DNA from: Hypericibacter terrae
Lineage (GTDB): Bacteria; Pseudomonadota; Alphaproteobacteria; Dongiales; Dongiaceae
DNA: 64,000 nucleotides
Assembly: GCF_008728855.1 (NCBI RefSeq)
Contig: NZ_CP042906.1
Coordinates: 2,976,001-3,040,000, forward strand
Direction of reading: 5' to 3'
The position numbers and the translations under genes were made by a program. Below are positions 25,832-34,435 of this stretch, one piece after another. Below the pieces are notes generated by a model that saw only the letters and a list, made by a program, of their open reading frames with translations, did no database searches and was not told where the DNA came from. Numbering within the stretch: position 1 is the stretch's first letter; each line of letters opens with the position of its first letter.

Positions 25832-26581
25832 TCAGATCATGACGAGGCCGCCGCTGCAGCTGATGGTCTGGCCGGTGATGTAGTCGGCGTCCTTCGACAG
25901 CAGGAAGCTGACGACCGAAGCCTGGTCCTCGGGCTGTGCGACGCGGCGGAAGGGAATGAGCCGGACCATGCGCTTGATCAGCTCGGGATCGTCCTTGATC
26001 TCCTGCTGCAGCAGCGGCGTGTCGGTGGGGCCCGGCGAGACGCAATTGACGTTGATGTTGTGGCGCGCATGCTCGCGCGCGAGGCTCTTGGCGAAGGCGA
26101 TGATGCCGCCCTTGGTCGCCGAATAGACCACCTCGCCGCTGGTGCCGACGCGGCCGGCGTCCGAGGCGAAATGCACCATCTTGCCGGCCTTGCGCTCGAC
26201 CATGCCCTTCAGCACGGCGTGGGTCACATAGAGGACGGATTCGAGATTGATGGCGATGACCTTGCGCCAGTAGTTGGAATCCTCGTCGGCGAAGCGGGTG
26301 GTGCCGACCCAGCCGATCGTGTTCACCAGCCCCTCCACCGGCCCCAGCCGCGCCTCGATCTTGGCGACCGCGTCGCGCGTCTGTTTCTCGTCCGTCTGGT
26401 CGCAGGGCCAGAGGCTCAGCGCGCTCTTGTGGCTTCCGGCGCGCTGCATGACGGCGGCCAGCCCCTTCTCGTCGATATCCATGGCGGCGACGGTGAAGCC
26501 GTCGCTCAAGAGCCGCAACACCACGGCCTGGCCGATGCCGCCGGCAGCGCCGGTCACCAAGGCGACTTTGCGTTCAGACAT
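25832..26581 (-). CDS. Short-chain dehydrogenase/reductase
   Basis: Classical SDR of 249 residues: TGAAGGIGQ cofactor loop (10-18), VNTIGWV in place of the usual NNAG, ATYr-type triad present as S in FASDAGR and YSATK, and GQTISCSGGLVMI end. AAAGGAG precedes ATG 26581. It resembles 2-hydroxyacyl- or 3-hydroxyacyl-CoA dehydrogenases of alicyclic acid pathways (BadH type). Its place between an amidohydrolase and an acyl-CoA dehydrogenase suggests oxidation of a hydroxyacyl-CoA made by the hydratase. Confidence 0.85.
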   Translation of the reverse strand: MSERKVALVTGAAGGIGQAVVLRLLSDGFTVAAMDIDEKGLAAVMQRAGSHKSALSLWPCDQTDEKQTRDAVAKIEARLGPVEGLVNTIGWVGTTRFADEDSNYWRKVIAINLESVLYVTHAVLKGMVERKAGKMVHFASDAGRVGTSGEVVYSATKGGIIAFAKSLAREHARHNINVNCVSPGPTDTPLLQQEIKDDPELIKRMVRLIPFRRVAQPEDQASVVSFLLSKDADYITGQTISCSGGLVMI

Positions 26582-26651
26582 TCGTCTCTCCTTTATGAGA
26601 TCGCGGGGCCCGGCACCCATGGGCCGGCCCCGGTTCGAGTTCGCCAAAGTT

Positions 26652-27494
26652 CTAGAGGTTGAAGACCCGGGCCGCGTTCTTGCGCAGGAACTTCTCCTTG
26701 GAGCTTTCTTTCAGCCCCAGGGCGTCGACCTGCTGCAGCGACTCCTTGTGGTCGATCAGCGGATAGTCAGTGCCCCACATCACCTTGTCCTGGCCGTGCG
26801 AGTTGATGAACTTCACCAGCTCAGGCTTCCAATAGCGCGGGGCATGGGCCGAGGTGCCGAGAAACAGGTTCGGATGTTTCCAGGCCAGCGAGATCGCCTC
26901 TTCCGTCCAGGGCCAGCCCGTATGGGTGCAGACGACGGCGAGGTCCGAGAAGTAGAGCGCCACCGCGTCGAGATGGATCGGCCGACCCGGGTCGTTCGGC
27001 ATGAGGTCGAGCGTGTGCCCCATGGAGATGACGGCCGGCACGTTCAGCTCCTGCGCCTTGGCGTAATAGGGGAAATAGAAGGCGTGGTCGGGCGGCAGCC
27101 CGTAGCCGTGCGGGTGGATATGGAGCCCCTTGAAGCCGTGCTCGCGCACCGACCGCTCGAACTCGGCCACCCCGGCCATGCCGCGATGAACATTGACGCC
27201 ATAGAGCCCGAAGATCCGGCCGGGCGCCTGCGCCATCAGTGCTGCCACCTCCTCCACAGACGAGCTCTCGAGCGGCCGCTGATGCTTGTAGGACCAGGTC
27301 TTGATGGCGCAGACGAGCAGCTTCTCCACGCCCAGCGCATCCATGCGCCGCAGGAACTCGGGCGTCTCGTAGCCGACGAAATTATGGGTCCGGCCGACCT
27401 GGGCGAAACGGCTCTTCTCCTCCTCGTTCTCGGCATAGTTCTTCCGGATGCCTTCCGGCGAAAAATCGTTGCAGAGGATATCGATGGCTGCCAT
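26652..27494 (-). CDS. Amidohydrolase-2 family (TIM-barrel) hydrolase/decarboxylase
   Basis: A 280-residue metal-dependent protein of the amidohydrolase_2 family, whose members hydrolyse or decarboxylate ring acids. The metal ligands seen are in HIHPHGYG (helix near residue 140), CTHTGWPW and MWGTDYPLIDHKESL (conserved Asp). The usual N-terminal HxH is not present: the start is IDILCNDFSP, so the active site may be altered. Promoter-proximal gene of the operon, 50 bases from the palindrome TGTTTAAACA. Confidence 0.78.
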   Translation of the reverse strand: MAAIDILCNDFSPEGIRKNYAENEEEKSRFAQVGRTHNFVGYETPEFLRRMDALGVEKLLVCAIKTWSYKHQRPLESSSVEEVAALMAQAPGRIFGLYGVNVHRGMAGVAEFERSVREHGFKGLHIHPHGYGLPPDHAFYFPYYAKAQELNVPAVISMGHTLDLMPNDPGRPIHLDAVALYFSDLAVVCTHTGWPWTEEAISLAWKHPNLFLGTSAHAPRYWKPELVKFINSHGQDKVMWGTDYPLIDHKESLQQVDALGLKESSKEKFLRKNAARVFNL

Positions 27495-27544
27495 GGGCCC
27501 GTCTCTCCGGCGACCTGAATGTCGCGTCTGGAAAATGCTATAAT

Positions 27545-27554
27545 TGTTTAAACA
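27545..27554. promoter_or_regulatory. Palindrome TGTTTAAACA before the amidohydrolase operon
   Basis: Perfect 10-bp palindrome within an AT-rich patch (27536-27562) that also has TATAAT at 27539. It lies 50 bases before the amidohydrolase start, where promoter and operator are expected. Confidence 0.45.
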
Positions 27555-27634
27555 TAATGTCCACCGCTCTGCCCGCCCGCGCCGGAGCCGGACCGTCCCG
27601 GGAAGCGCGGGAGATGGCTGAATTATCCACATAT

Positions 27635-27702
27635 GGCTGCCATTACTGACTTTGTCGCGCCCTGCCGCCATTCCCAGGGCGCAATGATGATTGTTGGCAG
27701 CC
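27635..27702. repeat. Nested inverted repeats in the divergent control region
   Basis: Outer arms GGCTGCC (27635-27641) and GGCAGCC (27696-27702), inner arms GCGCCCTG (27657-27664) and CAGGGCGC (27675-27682), all perfect and sharing almost one axis near 27669. It lies 84 bases before the ligase start. It may be a large regulator site or a leader structure. Confidence 0.5.
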
Positions 27703-27785
27703 GAAAGGCCGTCTATTAAACTAGACATTACCGATTGTCGTGGTGCAAAAGCCTACGAAGCGAACGTCGCCGGGAGAGGTGGGAT

Positions 27786-29144
27786 TTGGACAAGCGCATC
27801 TATGACGCCAGCGCCGAGCGGCTCTCGCGCGATCAGATCAAGGCGATGCAGACGCGCCAGTTGACCTATCTGCTGCAGAAGGTCTGGCGCGAGAACGAGT
27901 TCTATCGCAACCGGTGGCAGGCGGCGGGCGTCTCCATCGATGAGATCACGAGCCTCGAAAGCTTCGCGGCGAAGATCCCCATGGTCGAAAAGCGGGACTT
28001 CGTCGAAGACCAGGCCAGTTCTCCGCCCTTCGGCCTGCGCCACCAGCATGCGCTGGGGCTGCATTGCCCGCTGGTCGTGAGCAACACCTCGGGCACCTCG
28101 GGCCAGGGAGTCGAGATCCACGCCCAGACCGCCGCCGAGTTCAACCAGACCGGCCATATCTACGGCTTCCATATGCGCTGGGCCGGCCTCGACCAGGGCG
28201 ACGGCGTGTTCCTGACCCTACCAATCACCCTGATGTCGGGCGGCCGCTGCGAGTTCCAGGGCGCGGACGCCTACGGGCTGTCGGTCTTTCCGGTCGGCAA
28301 TTACGACGCGGTCCGCAAGCTGGAGCTCATGGCGCGCTACCGGCCGGCGGCCCTTCTCGGCACCACCTCCTATTTCGGCCATCTCGCGGCGGTCGCGGGC
28401 GACAAGGCGTCGAGCCTGGGCTTGCGTGCGCTCCTCACCGGCGGCGAGGGTTCGGGTTTCGCCTGGCTCGACCGGCTGGAGCAGGCCTGGGGTGCCAAGG
28501 TCTTCGATCGCTACGGCTCGACGCAGACCGGCAACGACCACATGTTCTGCTGCGAGGTGGGGATCGGCACCGCGTCGCGCCCCGGCATGCTGCACAATAT
28601 CGAGTCCATGGTCCTGACCGAGGTGATCGACCCCGCGACCGGCGAGCCCGTGCGCGACGGCGAGGTGGGCGAGATCGTGGTCACCAGCCTCTATCACACC
28701 GACACGCCGCTCATCCGCTGCCGGACCCGCGACCGCGGCGTCTGGCACGAGCCCGGCTATTGCAGCTGCGGGCGTCCCTTCGCCGGGCTCGAGGTCGCCT
28801 CCATCAGCCGGCTCGACGACATGAAGAAGGTCAAGGGCGTCAATATCTGGCCGCAGGCGGTCGACGAGGTGCTGTTCGCCGAGCCCGATGTCGACGAATA
28901 TCAGGTGATCCTGACCTCCGATGCGCGCGATGCCGATGTCGCCACCCTGCGCGTCATGCCGAAACGGAGCCTGTCTTCGGAGGATGCCGGCCAGTGGCAG
29001 CGTCATCTGTCGGAAAAGATCAACAAGCGCATCGGCATCACCTTCCTGGTGGATGTCCTGGCGCCCGGCTCGCTGGCGCGCAGCGAATACAAGGCCAAGC
29101 GCTGGCAGGATGAGCGTTCGCATGCGCAGCGCGGCAAGGCCTAA
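27786..29144 (+). CDS. Phenylacetate-CoA ligase-like AMP-forming acyl-CoA ligase
   Basis: A 452-residue member of the PaaK-like adenylate-forming family, activating a carboxylic acid to its CoA thioester. P-loop SNTSGTSGQGVEIHAQT, then LLTGGEGSG, RYGSTQTGND, EVIDPATGEPVRDGEVGEIVVT and a C-terminal lobe with KKVKGVNIWPQAVDEVL, close to PaaK. The start TTG 27786 is chosen because of AGAGG a few bases before it; an upstream TTG at 27735 is also in frame. It is divergent from the minus operon and heads a two-gene operon with an SDR. The acid is unknown; an aromatic or alicyclic acid is likely from its neighbours. Confidence 0.82.
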   Translation: MDKRIYDASAERLSRDQIKAMQTRQLTYLLQKVWRENEFYRNRWQAAGVSIDEITSLESFAAKIPMVEKRDFVEDQASSPPFGLRHQHALGLHCPLVVSNTSGTSGQGVEIHAQTAAEFNQTGHIYGFHMRWAGLDQGDGVFLTLPITLMSGGRCEFQGADAYGLSVFPVGNYDAVRKLELMARYRPAALLGTTSYFGHLAAVAGDKASSLGLRALLTGGEGSGFAWLDRLEQAWGAKVFDRYGSTQTGNDHMFCCEVGIGTASRPGMLHNIESMVLTEVIDPATGEPVRDGEVGEIVVTSLYHTDTPLIRCRTRDRGVWHEPGYCSCGRPFAGLEVASISRLDDMKKVKGVNIWPQAVDEVLFAEPDVDEYQVILTSDARDADVATLRVMPKRSLSSEDAGQWQRHLSEKINKRIGITFLVDVLAPGSLARSEYKAKRWQDERSHAQRGKA

Positions 29145-29183
29145 GCTCATGGCGTCGCCAACGAGAAATGCGGGGAGCCACTC

Positions 29184-29921
29184 ATGCCGGTAGCGATCGT
29201 CACGGCCGCGGGCCAGGGAATTGGCGCCGCCCTCGCGCGAGGGCTTTCCGAGCGAGGCTACAGCCTGGCGCTGATGTCGAGAACGGACGCTGCGGAGAAA
29301 CTGGCCGAGGAGCTCGGCGGCGTCGGCATGCGCGGCTCCGTCACCGAGCCCGACGATCTGGCGAAGCTGGTCGATCTGACCCTGGGAAAATATGGCCGCA
29401 TCGACGGGGTCGTGAACAACACCGGCCGCGACCCGGAATCGCACCATGTCTCGGGCCCGCCCTATGATCCGGACCTGGATCGCTCGCTGATCGATATCTC
29501 CGACGAGGCCTGGCGCTTCGGCGTCGATCTCTATTTTCTCAATGTGGTGCGGATGGCGCGGCTGGTGACGCCGGTCATGCAGCGCGACGGCGGCGGATCG
29601 ATCGTCAATGTCTCGACCTTCGCCGCGCTCGAGCCGCGCCTGATCTTTCCGGTCTCGGGCACGATCCGCATGGCCTTGGCCGGCTATACCAAGCTCTATG
29701 CCGACCGCTATGCGCGCGACGGCATCCGCATGAACAACATCCTGCCGGGATTCGTGGATAACTGGCCGCTGAGCGAGGAGGTCCGACGGACCATTCCCCT
29801 TGCCCGCGCGACGCGCATGGCCGAGCTCGCCAGCATGACGGCTTTCCTGCTCTCGAACGAGTCAGGCGCGACCACCGGCCAGAACATCATGGTCGATGGC
29901 GGCGTCAACCGCGGGCTCTAG
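29184..29921 (+). CDS. SDR-family protein with altered catalytic motif
   Basis: A 245-residue Rossmann protein. It has TAAGQGIGAA as cofactor loop and VNNTGRD for NNAG, and ends with TTGQNIMVDGGV. In the active-site helix the usual Tyr and Lys of Y-x-x-x-K are replaced: the sequence reads FPVSGTIRMALAGY, with Ser and Arg at those positions by alignment to the ALAG anchor. The Ser before it is present (VNVSTFAAL). It may be a binding subunit, use a different acid-base residue, or need another substrate. Gap to the ligase gene is 39 bases, so probably an operon. Confidence 0.75.
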   Translation: MPVAIVTAAGQGIGAALARGLSERGYSLALMSRTDAAEKLAEELGGVGMRGSVTEPDDLAKLVDLTLGKYGRIDGVVNNTGRDPESHHVSGPPYDPDLDRSLIDISDEAWRFGVDLYFLNVVRMARLVTPVMQRDGGGSIVNVSTFAALEPRLIFPVSGTIRMALAGYTKLYADRYARDGIRMNNILPGFVDNWPLSEEVRRTIPLARATRMAELASMTAFLLSNESGATTGQNIMVDGGVNRGL

Positions 29922-29932
29922 GCCGCGCCCGC

Positions 29933-31780
29933 TCAGCCGCGCAGCGCCTCCTCGAAGAACGCGGCCAGCCGGCGATTGAGCCGCGCCCGGTTCGCGGGCT
30001 TGGCGATGCCATGGCCCTCGTCGGCGAAGGCGAGCACCTCATAGGGAATGCCGGCCGCATCAAGCGCCTTGCGGACGGCGTTCAGGTTCTCGGGCGTGAC
30101 ATTGGGATCCTGCAGGCCCTGCACGATCAGGAGCCGGCCGCGGATGTCCTTCACGAAATGGATCGGCGAGCGCTCGCGATAGCGCTCCGGCATGCCCTTG
30201 GGCGCGCCGCCCATCATCTCCTCGCTGTAGCTGCGCAGATCGGGCCGCGTGGTCTCGTAATCGACCACCAGATCGGTCATGCCGCAGATCGGCGCCGCGG
30301 CCGCCACCACGGCGGTCGGGAAATGAGTGATCGCCCACCAGGAGGAATAGCCGCCATAGGAGATGCCGGCGATGCCGACGCGTCCCGGTTGGGCCAGGCC
30401 CTGCGCGATCAGCGTCTCGATGCCGCTGCGGATATCCTCCTGCTCCAGCCCACCCCAGCCCTGTTTTTTGATCGCTTCGCGGAAGTCGGGGCCGTAGCCG
30501 GTCGAGCCGCGATAGTTGGGTGCGAAGACGTCGAAGCCGGCCCCAACGAAAAACTGCAGCTCGAGATCGTAGCGCGCCTCGAGATGCCAGGTCGGGCCGC
30601 CATGCACCCACACGATCAGACCCTTCGAAGGCTGCGCCGCGCGATAGAGCCAGCCATGGATGTCGAGCCCGTCGACCGAGCGCCAGCGGAAATCCTCGGG
30701 CGCCGCCAGGAGGTCGGGCGGAATGCCCTGCCCCGGCGGCAGCGGCGTCAGATCGGTGGTCTCGCCTTGGCCGACCAGGCGAAGCACGCGCAGCGGCGTG
30801 CGCGCATCGTAGAAACGCACGACCCAGGCGGTCTGCGCGCCGGTCCGGTCGGGGACCGGCCCCAGCGGCAGCCAGGTGCCGGGCGCTCGGCGGAAAGGCC
30901 GTTCGCGGCCTGTCGCGGGATCGAGGAGGGACGTCTGGCTGCGTCCGTCCTTCGTCTCGGTCACCAGGATCTCCGGGCTGCGGCGGGGCCAGGAAACCTG
31001 CTCGATGCCGCGAACGCCGTCGTCGATCAACCATCGCATCCGGTTGGCGACCAGGTCGTAATAGCCGACGAGACTGGTCCGGGCGTCCTCCGCCAGGATC
31101 GCGAGCCCCTTCCCGTCGGGGCTCCAATGGGCGAAGAGCTTCGTCTCCTGGCCGAGATCCAGCAGCGCGCGATCGTTCCTGCCGTCGAGATCGACCAGCC
31201 AGAGCTGCCGGGCGCCGGGTCCCCGGTCGATCCGCGCATAGAGAACCTGGCGCCCGTTCGGGCTCGGCAAAGGCGTGTCGTGATGGGGGCGCTTGGGCTT
31301 CGCCAGCAGCGTGCGGCGGTTCCCCTCCAGATCGTGGCGATAGATCCAGGCGGGCTCGATCGGCTGGCCGGTCGTGATGTCGAAATTGGCGGCATATACG
31401 AGCGACAGCCCGTCGGCCGTCACGCGGCCGCCATGGATGTAGAACTCGGGCGCCGGTTCGGTCAGCAGCACCAACGCGCCGCCGGCCAGTTCCTGGCGAT
31501 AGAGCCGCACCCGCTCCGCGCCATCCTCCGTGCCCGAGAGCAACAGCGCCCGGCTGTCTGGCCACCAGTCCTCGACATGGAGATCGTCGGCGTTGCGCGC
31601 CAGACGGCGCGGCGGGACGCTGCCATCGGTCGGCGCGATCCAGACCTCGACCGTGGCGCCCAAACCGCTCCAGCTCCAAGCCAGCCAATTACCGTCGGGC
31701 GAGAGCGACGGACGCTCCAGCTCCGGCAGGGCCAGGAGACGGTCAATCAGTTCCGTGTCGGCAGGAAGAACGCGGTCCAA
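29933..31780 (-). CDS. S9 family (prolyl-oligopeptidase-like) serine peptidase
   Basis: A 615-residue protein with an N-terminal beta-propeller (residues about 20-340, repeats such as SPDGNWLAW and SPDGKGLAIL) and a C-terminal alpha/beta hydrolase domain. Nucleophile Ser in GISYGGYSS, Asp in VQGLQDPNV, His in DEGHGI. No signal peptide, so cytosolic. The only suitable start is TTG 31780, with GAGAG upstream. Family members cut short peptides or act as acyl-aminoacyl peptidases. Convergent with the SDR gene. Confidence 0.85.
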   Translation of the reverse strand: MDRVLPADTELIDRLLALPELERPSLSPDGNWLAWSWSGLGATVEVWIAPTDGSVPPRRLARNADDLHVEDWWPDSRALLLSGTEDGAERVRLYRQELAGGALVLLTEPAPEFYIHGGRVTADGLSLVYAANFDITTGQPIEPAWIYRHDLEGNRRTLLAKPKRPHHDTPLPSPNGRQVLYARIDRGPGARQLWLVDLDGRNDRALLDLGQETKLFAHWSPDGKGLAILAEDARTSLVGYYDLVANRMRWLIDDGVRGIEQVSWPRRSPEILVTETKDGRSQTSLLDPATGRERPFRRAPGTWLPLGPVPDRTGAQTAWVVRFYDARTPLRVLRLVGQGETTDLTPLPPGQGIPPDLLAAPEDFRWRSVDGLDIHGWLYRAAQPSKGLIVWVHGGPTWHLEARYDLELQFFVGAGFDVFAPNYRGSTGYGPDFREAIKKQGWGGLEQEDIRSGIETLIAQGLAQPGRVGIAGISYGGYSSWWAITHFPTAVVAAAAPICGMTDLVVDYETTRPDLRSYSEEMMGGAPKGMPERYRERSPIHFVKDIRGRLLIVQGLQDPNVTPENLNAVRKALDAAGIPYEVLAFADEGHGIAKPANRARLNRRLAAFFEEALRG

Positions 31781-32183
31781 GCTCTTGCTCTCTCAGGTGA
31801 TGGCGACGCGATGGGGACAGAATCCGCGCGACTCCCCGGATTCGTGGGCCGGGTCGCATTATCCTCCCGGCTTCCGGGAGGACCCTTAACGAGGCGGCGG
31901 GGGCCGGTCGTTTAGCAGGCGCCGTCACGTCCCGGCCAGAGGGCGATTGCGCGCAGGCCCCTGCCCCATGCGTCACCCTGGCCTTCGCCGGGGTGACTGA
32001 ATGTGGGTCGCGCCTTTTTGCACCCCATTCCCGCAGCAGTTTAAGCCTCCACAGCATTGATTCCAGCCCCAATAAATCCTGAACCTCAGACTCCAGTTGA
32101 GCGATTGACGCAGGCCCCGGCAGTGCCGATGCTCGGGGCCGCGGCCACCGGAAAAGGAGGCCGATCAGCAGGAGCGTAAGACC
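31781..32183. other. Intergenic region with two hairpins
   Basis: About 400 bases between the divergent peptidase and aminotransferase genes. It has a perfect 9-bp hairpin TCCTCCCGG-ctt-CCGGGAGGA (31862-31882) in the likely leader of the peptidase gene, and the element at 31972 described separately. No small gene is evident. Confidence 0.5.
31972..31997. repeat. Hairpin repeat with T-run
   Basis: GTCACCCTGGC-ctt-cGCCGGGGTGAC type imperfect inverted repeat (one T-G pair), followed 14 bases later by a run of five T. It resembles dispersed alphaproteobacterial palindromes and could act as terminator in the plus direction. Confidence 0.45.
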
Positions 32184-33530
32184 ATGGCCGACGGTTCCCG
32201 TCCCAACGCCGATCTCGATGCCGCGATCGCCGAGGCGGAGGCGCGGTATGGCGCCGCCAACCCGCAGAGCAAGGCGCGCGCGCAGGCCGCCTCCCAGGTC
32301 ATGCCGGGCGGCAACACCCGGACGGTGCTGCATTACACGCCCTTCCCCCTCGCCTGGTCCGGCGGCAAGGGCAACCGCCTGACCGATCTCGACGGCCACG
32401 AATATCTCGACTTCCTCGGCGAATATACGGCGGGGCTCTACGGCCATTCGGACCCGGTCATCCAGGGCGCCATCTCGAAGGCCCTGAGCGACGGCATCGT
32501 GCTGGGCGGACCCAACCGCTACGAGGCGCAGCTGGCCGAGGCGATCTGCCAGCGGATCCCCTCGATCGAGCTGGTGCGGTTCTGCAATTCCGGCACCGAG
32601 GCCAATCTGTTCGCGATCCAGACCGCGCGCATCATGACCGGCCGCGACAAGATCATGGTGTTCGAGTTCGCCTATCATGGCGGCGTGTTCTATTTCGGCA
32701 GCCACGGCAACCCGCTCAACCTGCCGCTCAACTGGGTCAAGGGCCGCTACAACGAGACCGACTATACGCAAGGGCTGATCGCCGAGCATGGCGCCGAGCT
32801 CGCGGCCGTGCTGGTCGAACCGATGCAGGGCTCGGCGGGCTGCCTCCCGGCCGATCCCGCCTTCCTCAGGATGCTGCGCGAGGAATGCACGAAACGCGGC
32901 ATCGTCCTGATCTTCGACGAGGTCATGACCTCGCGGCTCTCGCCCGGGGGCTGCCAGGCTCTCGTCGGCATCAAGCCGGACATGACGACGCTCGGCAAAT
33001 ATCTGGGCGGCGGCCTGTCCTTCGGCGCCTTCGGCGGACGGCGCAACCTGATGGAGCGCTTCGATCCCTATCGCTCGGATTCGATCGGCCATGCCGGCAC
33101 CTTCAACAACAATGTCTGCTCGATGGCCGGCGGCGTCGCCGGCCTGACGCAGGTCTTCACGCCTGCGGAAGCGGTCCGCCTCAACGCGCTGGGCGACGAG
33201 ATGCGCAACCGGCTCAACAAGGTGGCGCGCCGCCACGAGGCGCCGCTGCAGATCACGGGCGTGGGCTCGCTGATGAATCTGCATTTCGTGAAGGGCCCAG
33301 TGCGCACCCCCGCCGATGCCCATCCCAGCGACCCCGCGACCGAGAACCGCATGGGTGAGCTGCTGAAGCTGTTCCATCTCGACATGATCGCGGCCGGAAT
33401 CTATCTCGCCCGGCGCGGATTCGTCGCCTTGTCGCTGCCGATGCGCGAACCTGACGTGGCGCGCTTCGAGGCGGCGTTGGACGAGTTCCTCGCGACGCGC
33501 GGGGCGCTGGTCAGGGACGCGGTGGGCTGA
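32184..33530 (+). CDS. Class III aminotransferase (glutamate-1-semialdehyde aminomutase-like)
   Basis: PLP-dependent enzyme of 448 residues. It has GNTRTVLHYTPFPL, FCNSGTEANLFAIQTAR, EPMQGSAGC, LIFDEVMTSR and the Schiff-base lysine in TTLGKYLGGGLS, with the GHAGTFNNN segment, like GSA aminomutase family members. The HemL used for heme usually is shorter (430) and more conserved; this is probably a paralogue acting on an amino acid or amine. AGGAG precedes ATG 32184. Convergent with the alpha/beta hydrolase gene. Confidence 0.85.
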   Translation: MADGSRPNADLDAAIAEAEARYGAANPQSKARAQAASQVMPGGNTRTVLHYTPFPLAWSGGKGNRLTDLDGHEYLDFLGEYTAGLYGHSDPVIQGAISKALSDGIVLGGPNRYEAQLAEAICQRIPSIELVRFCNSGTEANLFAIQTARIMTGRDKIMVFEFAYHGGVFYFGSHGNPLNLPLNWVKGRYNETDYTQGLIAEHGAELAAVLVEPMQGSAGCLPADPAFLRMLREECTKRGIVLIFDEVMTSRLSPGGCQALVGIKPDMTTLGKYLGGGLSFGAFGGRRNLMERFDPYRSDSIGHAGTFNNNVCSMAGGVAGLTQVFTPAEAVRLNALGDEMRNRLNKVARRHEAPLQITGVGSLMNLHFVKGPVRTPADAHPSDPATENRMGELLKLFHLDMIAAGIYLARRGFVALSLPMREPDVARFEAALDEFLATRGALVRDAVG

Positions 33531-33542
33531 CCCGCCGTCGGC

Positions 33543-34421
33543 TCAGGGCCCGCCGATAGCATGGGAGGCGAGGAATCGCCGCGTCAATTCGGCGACCTCA
33601 CCCAGCCTCTCGTCCATGGCGAAATGACCTGCCTCGAGGATGTGGATCTCGGCGCCCGGCAGGTCGTCGCGATAGGCGGTGGCACCGGCGACGGTGAATG
33701 ACAGGTCGTACCGGCCCCACAGCACCAATGTGGGCGGCCGGCGTTCCCGCAAGTAACCCTGCCAGCGCGGATAGGATTCCACATTGGTCCGGTAGTCGTA
33801 GAAGAGATCGCTCTGGATCGCCGCCTGGCGAGGCCGATTGAGAAAGGCATATTCGTCGATCCAGAGGTCCGGATCGTAGCGCTCCGGATGCGGACTGGCC
33901 CCGATATGGCGCTGCTTCGTCGCCTCCAGCGAGGTGAAATTCTGCCGGAGCTTTTCCTCATGGGCCGCACGGTCGCGCCAGAAAGCGCGCCGGGTCTCCC
34001 AAAGCGGTCCCAGCCCCTGCTCATGAGCGACGGCGTTCTGGATGACGAGGGCCTGGACCCGCTCCGGATGGGCCAGCGCCAGGCGGAAGCCCACCGGCCC
34101 GCCATAGTCCTGCATGAAGAGCACATAGCGACGGAGATCGAGCGCCACCGTGAAGCGATCGACGACCGCCGCCAGATGATCGAAACTGTAGGCAAAAGCC
34201 TGCGGATCCGGCGCGTCGCTATGGCCGAAGCCCGGATAGTCCGGCGCAATGAGGCGATATCTGTCCGCGAGCAGCGGCATGAGCGACGCGAACATGCGCG
34301 AAGACGAGGGAAAGCCGTGCAGGAGCAGGATGACCGGCGCGTCCGTAGGCCCGGCCTCCCGATAGAAGATCCGGACGCCATCGACAGAAATGAAACGATG
34401 GCTGGTCGCGCTTTCTTGCAT
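33543..34421 (-). CDS. Alpha/beta hydrolase (haloalkane dehalogenase / epoxide hydrolase-like)
   Basis: A 292-residue hydrolase. HGFPSSSRM forms the oxyanion loop, the nucleophile is Asp in FMQDYGGPVG, and the general base is H in LEAGHFAMDE. An Asp nucleophile points to dehalogenase or epoxide hydrolase chemistry rather than an esterase. It follows the LysR gene by 14 bases on the same strand, so it may be co-transcribed with that regulator. Confidence 0.83.
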   Translation of the reverse strand: MQESATSHRFISVDGVRIFYREAGPTDAPVILLLHGFPSSSRMFASLMPLLADRYRLIAPDYPGFGHSDAPDPQAFAYSFDHLAAVVDRFTVALDLRRYVLFMQDYGGPVGFRLALAHPERVQALVIQNAVAHEQGLGPLWETRRAFWRDRAAHEEKLRQNFTSLEATKQRHIGASPHPERYDPDLWIDEYAFLNRPRQAAIQSDLFYDYRTNVESYPRWQGYLRERRPPTLVLWGRYDLSFTVAGATAYRDDLPGAEIHILEAGHFAMDERLGEVAELTRRFLASHAIGGP

Positions 34422-34435
34422 TCAGCCTCGCGAGC

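Noticed and set aside
32184-33530. hemL (glutamate-1-semialdehyde aminomutase) for heme synthesis
   Set aside because: The family resemblance is real but length and motifs suggest a paralogue; alphaproteobacteria normally make aminolevulinate by HemA (ALAS).
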